NCBI GenBank assembly: GCA_034433995.1 | Contig: DAOTZU010000119.1 | Coordinates: 1-7,968 of the forward strand | Source: DAOTZU01 sp034433995 | Lineage (GTDB): Bacteria > Chloroflexota > Anaerolineae > UBA1429 | Reading direction: 5' to 3' | DNA length: 7,968 bases | In this document: positions 5,102-7,968 of the stretch, in pieces | Position numbering within the stretch: position 1 is the first letter of the stretch | Layout of the letters: every line of letters begins with the position of its first letter | Made by a program: the position numbers and the translations under genes | The notes under the pieces: generated by a model | Told to the model about the DNA's origin: nothing | The model's database searches: none | The model's input: the letters and a program-made list of their open reading frames with translations, nothing else

Positions 5102-6579
5102 AGTGCTGATTTCATAAAATCCACGCGAGCCCGCGTCCATTCCCCCTCGCGGACCAAGGTGAACCTGCCCTTCAGGTCCCTTTCCACCATGCTCTGCACA
5201 ATGCGGAGCCCTAGATGGGCATTGGCGTTCAAATCGAACCCTTCGGGCAGACCTTGGCCATCATCCGACACTTGCAGGCTGACGGCGTCGCCGTGATCCA
5301 CCAATTCCACCAGCACATGCCCCTCTTGGCGTTCCGCCAACCCATGTTCGATGGCGTTCTGCAAAAGCTCGTTGATGACCAGGGCGCACTGGGTGGATCG
5401 CTCCGCCGGCAGCCAAATATCCGGCCCCTTGATGGCCAGATGCAGGCGTTGGTGGGGATCCACCAGGCCCTGCTGGGTCTGGCTGATGATGCGCTGGGCC
5501 ACCTCCCGCAGATTGATGGTGCCCTGAGCGTTCTGCGAAAGAAACTCGTGCACCACGGCGACGCTCAAGATGCGGTTCACGCTTTCGGCCAGGGCGGCCT
5601 TGGCCTCCTCGCTCAACACGCGCCGGGCCTGCATGCGCATCAGCGAGGCGATCACCTGCAGGTTGTTTTTTACCCGGTGGTGCACCTCGCGCAGCAAGGA
5701 GAGTTTGCTCTCCAGCTCCCGCTGCGTTTGCAGGGCCTCGGTGGCGTCATGGATCAAGACAAAGGCGCCCCGGGGCCGGCTGGGCCGGTTCCGGGCGCAA
5801 TGTCCGCCCCGCTGCCAGCGGCGCCAGAATGGCCCCTCGCAGACAAAGATGGGCAACACCCGGCGGATCCACGTGCGGCCATACTGCTCATCCTGGCGTT
5901 CCAGGCAGCGCCGCTCGGCGAGGGCCTGGCTGACCATCTCTTGATCGGTGGTATCCAACTCGTTGACCCGCCGGCCCACCAAACTATCACGGTAGCCCAG
6001 ATACCGGTACAGGCCGGCGGCGATGCCGCTGGTATAGTGGATGCGCCGGTCGGCGCCCACGAACATCACCCCGTCGTGCTCGCCAAAGGGTGTGAGCCCC
6101 GCCGCCCCTCGCAACTCGCCGCGCAAGACCATGTACTGAAACTCCCGCAGCGCCCGCTGAAAGACGGGGCTGCGCCGGCGTTGCCGCTCGTAGGCCAGCC
6201 AGTAGGCGTCCATGGCCAAGACGGCGATGATCTGTCCCCGCACATTGAACACGGGAAAGAGCTGTCGGGCGATGGTCGCCCCGCGCACCAAGATGGTGTG
6301 CACCCGCCGGGGATTGGGCGGCCTGCGCAGCCCGCGCAGGAGCTCCGGCTGCTCCAAGGCCCCGATCCGCAGCCCCACCAGGCTTTTTTCATAGACCGGC
6401 GAGACCGAATGGGGCATGGCCTGTGCCACCACCAGCGCCCGCCCTGGCCCCGCGCCCACGCAAAGCAGCATATCGGCGCGCGAGATATCGGCCAGGATCG
6501 GCAGATCCTCGGCCAGCTTTTTCAAAAATGCCACGTCATCCTCTGGCAGGTGAACGTGGCTAAAGACGTCGCGCTCCAT
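5089..6579 (-). CDS. Cytosolic sensor histidine kinase, PdtaS-like (GAF-PAS-HisKA_2-HATPase)
   Basis: 496 residues with no membrane segment, close in length and domain order to mycobacterial PdtaS. An N-terminal GAF-like sensor is at about 8-160 (FLKKLAEDLPILADISRADM). A PAS-like region (about 165-280) ends in GAFVLIHDATEAL. The HisKA_2 phospho-acceptor helix has LREVHHRVKNNLQ (H300/H301). The ATPase domain has N-box NELLQNAIEH (403-412), DDGQGLPEGF (439-448) and HLGLRIV (455-461). Its partner is the ANTAR regulator encoded next, and phosphorelay from His to D55 of that protein is expected. The ligand is unknown. The frame is open 18 codons further upstream, but those codons are the promoter itself. 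The ATG at 6579 lies six bases after a TATAAT. An unusual basic segment at about 247-270 (WRRWQRGGHCARNRPSRPRG) interrupts the PAS-like strands. Confidence 0.93.
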   Translation of the reverse strand: MERDVFSHVHLPEDDVAFLKKLAEDLPILADISRADMLLCVGAGPGRALVVAQAMPHSVSPVYEKSLVGLRIGALEQPELLRGLRRPPNPRRVHTILVRGATIARQLFPVFNVRGQIIAVLAMDAYWLAYERQRRRSPVFQRALREFQYMVLRGELRGAAGLTPFGEHDGVMFVGADRRIHYTSGIAAGLYRYLGYRDSLVGRRVNELDTTDQEMVSQALAERRCLERQDEQYGRTWIRRVLPIFVCEGPFWRRWQRGGHCARNRPSRPRGAFVLIHDATEALQTQRELESKLSLLREVHHRVKNNLQVIASLMRMQARRVLSEEAKAALAESVNRILSVAVVHEFLSQNAQGTINLREVAQRIISQTQQGLVDPHQRLHLAIKGPDIWLPAERSTQCALVINELLQNAIEHGLAERQEGHVLVELVDHGDAVSLQVSDDGQGLPEGFDLNANAHLGLRIVQSMVERDLKGRFTLVREGEWTRARVDFMKSALGGE

Positions 6580-6585
6580 GGGCGC

Positions 6586-6614
6586 ATTATAGCACAATTT
6601 GGCCCAGGCATAAA
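6586..6614 (-). promoter_or_regulatory. Promoter of the kinase-ANTAR operon (leaderless)
   Basis: On the minus strand TATAAT occupies 6591-6586. A weak -35 (TTTATG, 6614-6609) lies 17 bp upstream, next to an A-rich tract (A7 at 6623-6617) that may act as an UP element. The -10 ends six bases before the kinase ATG, so transcription should begin at or within a base or two of the start codon. Confidence 0.7.
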
Positions 6615-6650
6615 ACTTTTTTTGCTTCAACACCCCCTCGCTCGCGCCTT

Positions 6651-6679
6651 TGGACAGGTCCCACCCCTTGGGCTATAAT
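6651..6679 (+). promoter_or_regulatory. Sigma70-type promoter of scpA
   Basis: TGGACA (6651-6656, five of six -35 bases), a 17-bp spacer, and a perfect TATAAT (6674-6679). Predicted transcript start is near 6686, just before the GGAGGT ribosome binding site. It points away from the kinase promoter about 60 bp to its left. Confidence 0.8.
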
Positions 6680-6693
6680 CGCCCCAGCTCGAC

Positions 6694-6711
6694 GGAGGTG
6701 GCACGACCATT
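6694..6711 (+). promoter_or_regulatory. Shine-Dalgarno and ATT start of scpA
   Basis: GGAGGTG (6694-6700) is a near-perfect Shine-Dalgarno. In the scpA frame the codon ten bases after GGAGG is ATT (6709-6711), and no ATG, GTG or TTG occurs in frame until GTG at 6724, which is 25 bases away and too far. Using ATT restores the family's N-terminus: five residues plus Val before ALDVFEGPL. Confidence 0.6.
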
Positions 6712-7497
6712 TCCACGTATTATGTGGCCCTGGACGTTTTTGAGGGCCCCCTGGACCTGCTCTTGCGCTTGATCGAGCGCGAGGAACTGGATATCACCAA
6801 GGTCTCCTTGGCCCTGGTGGCGGACCAGTACCTGGCCCATATTGCCGTCCTGCGTCAACTTTCGGCGGCGCACCTGGCAGATTTCCTCGTTATCGCGGCC
6901 AAGCTGCTGGTGATCAAATCTCGGGCCCTGCTGCCTCCGCCGGAGGCGCCCCAAGAGGAAGAGGAGGAAGGGGACCTGGGCGAGGAGTTGGCCCAGCAAC
7001 TGCGCGAGTACAAGCGTTTCAAGGAGGTATGTGCGCGGTTGCGCCAGATCGAGGAAGCCGGCCGCCGGGCCTATCCCCGCCTCGCGCCCCTCCCCAAGAT
7101 CGAGCCGCGTCTTCGGCCAGGGGAGGCCAGCCTGGACGAGCTGGTGGAGGCGCTGCGCCGCGCCTTGGCCGCCCAGCCGCAGCTTCCGGTGGTGGATAGC
7201 GTGGTCTCGCCGGTGGTGGCGCGGGTGGCCGATTGGATGCAGACCATCAGCGGGCTGGTGCAGCGTTACCGGCGGGTGCGTTTCAGCACGGTGATACGCC
7301 GGGCCAGGTCGCGGCTGGAGGTGATCGTCACCTTTCTGGCCCTGTTGGAATTGATCAAACAACAGCGGGTGCGGGCCCTCCAAGAGCAGCCCTTTGGCGA
7401 GATCTATATCGAAGGGCGCGAGCCAGATCCCGAAACCCCTCCGCCCCCCGCCGATCTGAGCGCATACGGCGAGGAAGCCCCTGCCGCGCAGGCATAG
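6709..7497 (+). CDS. scpA: Segregation and condensation protein A (kleisin ScpA)
   Basis: Kleisin subunit of the SMC-ScpAB complex, which bridges the two SMC ATPase heads to compact and segregate the chromosome. With the proposed ATT start it has 262 residues, about normal for the family. The N-terminal helical domain that grips the SMC neck has FEGPLDLLLRLIE (11-23), ELDITKVSLALVADQYL, and DFLVIAAKLLVIKSRALLP. A Glu-rich linker follows (about 80-95). The C-terminal winged helix that contacts the SMC head covers about 190-235 (SRLEVIVTFLALLELIK, PFGEIYIEG). The tail after 236 is Pro-rich and unlike conserved ScpA. The usual partner gene scpB does not follow: the next gene is on the opposite strand and overlaps the scpA end by 94 bp. 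The start codon is uncertain, with GTG at 6724 the fallback; the identity is not. Confidence 0.95.
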   Translation: MSTYYVALDVFEGPLDLLLRLIEREELDITKVSLALVADQYLAHIAVLRQLSAAHLADFLVIAAKLLVIKSRALLPPPEAPQEEEEEGDLGEELAQQLREYKRFKEVCARLRQIEEAGRRAYPRLAPLPKIEPRLRPGEASLDELVEALRRALAAQPQLPVVDSVVSPVVARVADWMQTISGLVQRYRRVRFSTVIRRARSRLEVIVTFLALLELIKQQRVRALQEQPFGEIYIEGREPDPETPPPPADLSAYGEEAPAAQA

Positions 7498-7968
7498 GCG
7501 GCCAGGGCCACCTCGGCCAGGACGCGCCAGGCGTAATCTCGGCCGCTGCGCTGTGCTGCCGCCACGCTCAACGCGCGGCGCAGGGCTTGGTCTTGCAATA
7601 GGCGCAGTGTTGCCCGCGCCATGGCGGCCACATCGCCGCTGGGCACCAAAAGGCCCGTCTCTCCCTGGATAATATACTCAGTATTCTGACCCACGGCATC
7701 GGCCACCGTGGGCACCCCCGCCGCCAAGAGATCCAGGAGCTTCACCGAACATTTGCTGCGGTTGACCAAGGTGTCGTCGAAAGGGTAGATGGCCACATCG
7801 GCAGCGGCGAAATGATCCGCCAACTCCTCTTGAGGCACCCAGCCGGCCCGGACCACGGCCTCGTCCAACCCTGCGGCGTGCACTGCTTGGAGAAAGCGCG
7901 CCTCATCCGCCGCATAGAGCCCCCGGCCCACCACCAAGAGCCTTGCCTCGGGCAGCTCCTGCACGATC
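7404..7968 (-). CDS. GT4-type glycosyltransferase, C-terminal part (5' partial)
   Basis: The frame is open to the right edge, so the N-terminal half is outside the window; about 187 residues are visible, numbered here from the GTG at 7964. They form the nucleotide-sugar-binding Rossmann half of a GT-B enzyme: EARLLVVGRGLY (6-17), the GWVPQEELADHFAAADVAIYPF segment (41-62), and the donor-binding stretch KCSVKLLDLLAAGVPTVA (71-88), where D78 sits at the usual second Glu of the EX7E motif. NTEYI and GETGLLVPSGD (101-111) follow. Such enzymes build surface polysaccharides or glycolipids; donor and acceptor cannot be told. The conserved fold ends near residue 160 (WRVLAEVALAAYA). The last 30 or so residues are Gly/Ser/Ala-rich and exist only because the frame runs on antisense to scpA before reaching a TAG at 7404-7406. 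Confidence 0.88.
   Translation of the reverse strand, partial: IVQELPEARLLVVGRGLYAADEARFLQAVHAAGLDEAVVRAGWVPQEELADHFAAADVAIYPFDDTLVNRSKCSVKLLDLLAAGVPTVADAVGQNTEYIIQGETGLLVPSGDVAAMARATLRLLQDQALRRALSVAAAQRSGRDYAWRVLAEVALAAYACAAGASSPYALRSAGGGGVSGSGSRPSI

Noticed and set aside
5215..6678. A 487-codon plus-strand reading frame antisense to the kinase
   Set aside because: High GC content leaves long antisense frames open. The protein is low in recognisable motifs, and the minus strand encodes a full, conserved histidine kinase.

Overview
The window is GC-rich, gene-dense bacterial DNA. The mix of genes points to Chloroflexota, probably the Anaerolineae or a related class. The evidence is a secreted Asp-box (BNR) protein with a Pro/Thr linker, a PdtaS/PdtaR-type kinase and ANTAR regulator pair, and stand-alone trmD-rplS-rnhB and scpA loci. 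This assignment is inferred from gene content and style, not from a marker-gene tree.

Layout. (1) 1-1029, +: the C-terminal part of a large secreted protein with a beta-propeller end, a Pro/Thr linker and a carbohydrate-binding-like module. (2) 1030-1262: an intergenic region filled mostly by two tandem copies of a GC-rich palindromic repeat. (3) 1263-3975, +: a housekeeping cluster of trmD (tRNA m1G37 methyltransferase), rplS (ribosomal protein L19, with its own strong promoter), rnhB (RNase HII), and a DEDDh 3'-5' exonuclease carrying a C-terminal WYL-like domain one base after rnhB. (4) 4053-4376, +: a small uncharacterised CxxC protein with its own extended -10 promoter and a good ribosome binding site. 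(5) 4377-4505: a convergent gap with a 10-bp hairpin. (6) 6579-4506, -: a two-gene operon of a PdtaS-like cytosolic histidine kinase and an ANTAR-domain response regulator, which probably controls transcription antitermination on RNA. (7) 6580-6708: a compact divergent promoter region. (8) 6709-7497, +: scpA, the kleisin of the SMC-ScpAB condensin. (9) 7404-7968, -: the C-terminal half of a GT4-type glycosyltransferase that runs tail-to-tail into scpA and overlaps it by 94 bp.

The most interesting points concern translation starts and promoters. scpA appears to start at a rare ATT codon. The kinase mRNA appears leaderless, with its -10 box six bases before ATG. The ANTAR regulator most likely uses TTG one base after the kinase stop, with its Shine-Dalgarno inside the kinase gene. 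The exonuclease-WYL fusion, the small CxxC protein and a basic insert in the kinase PAS-like domain also merit a look. I did not find a mobile element, CRISPR array, tRNA or rRNA gene, or a clear new multi-gene defence or metabolic system.
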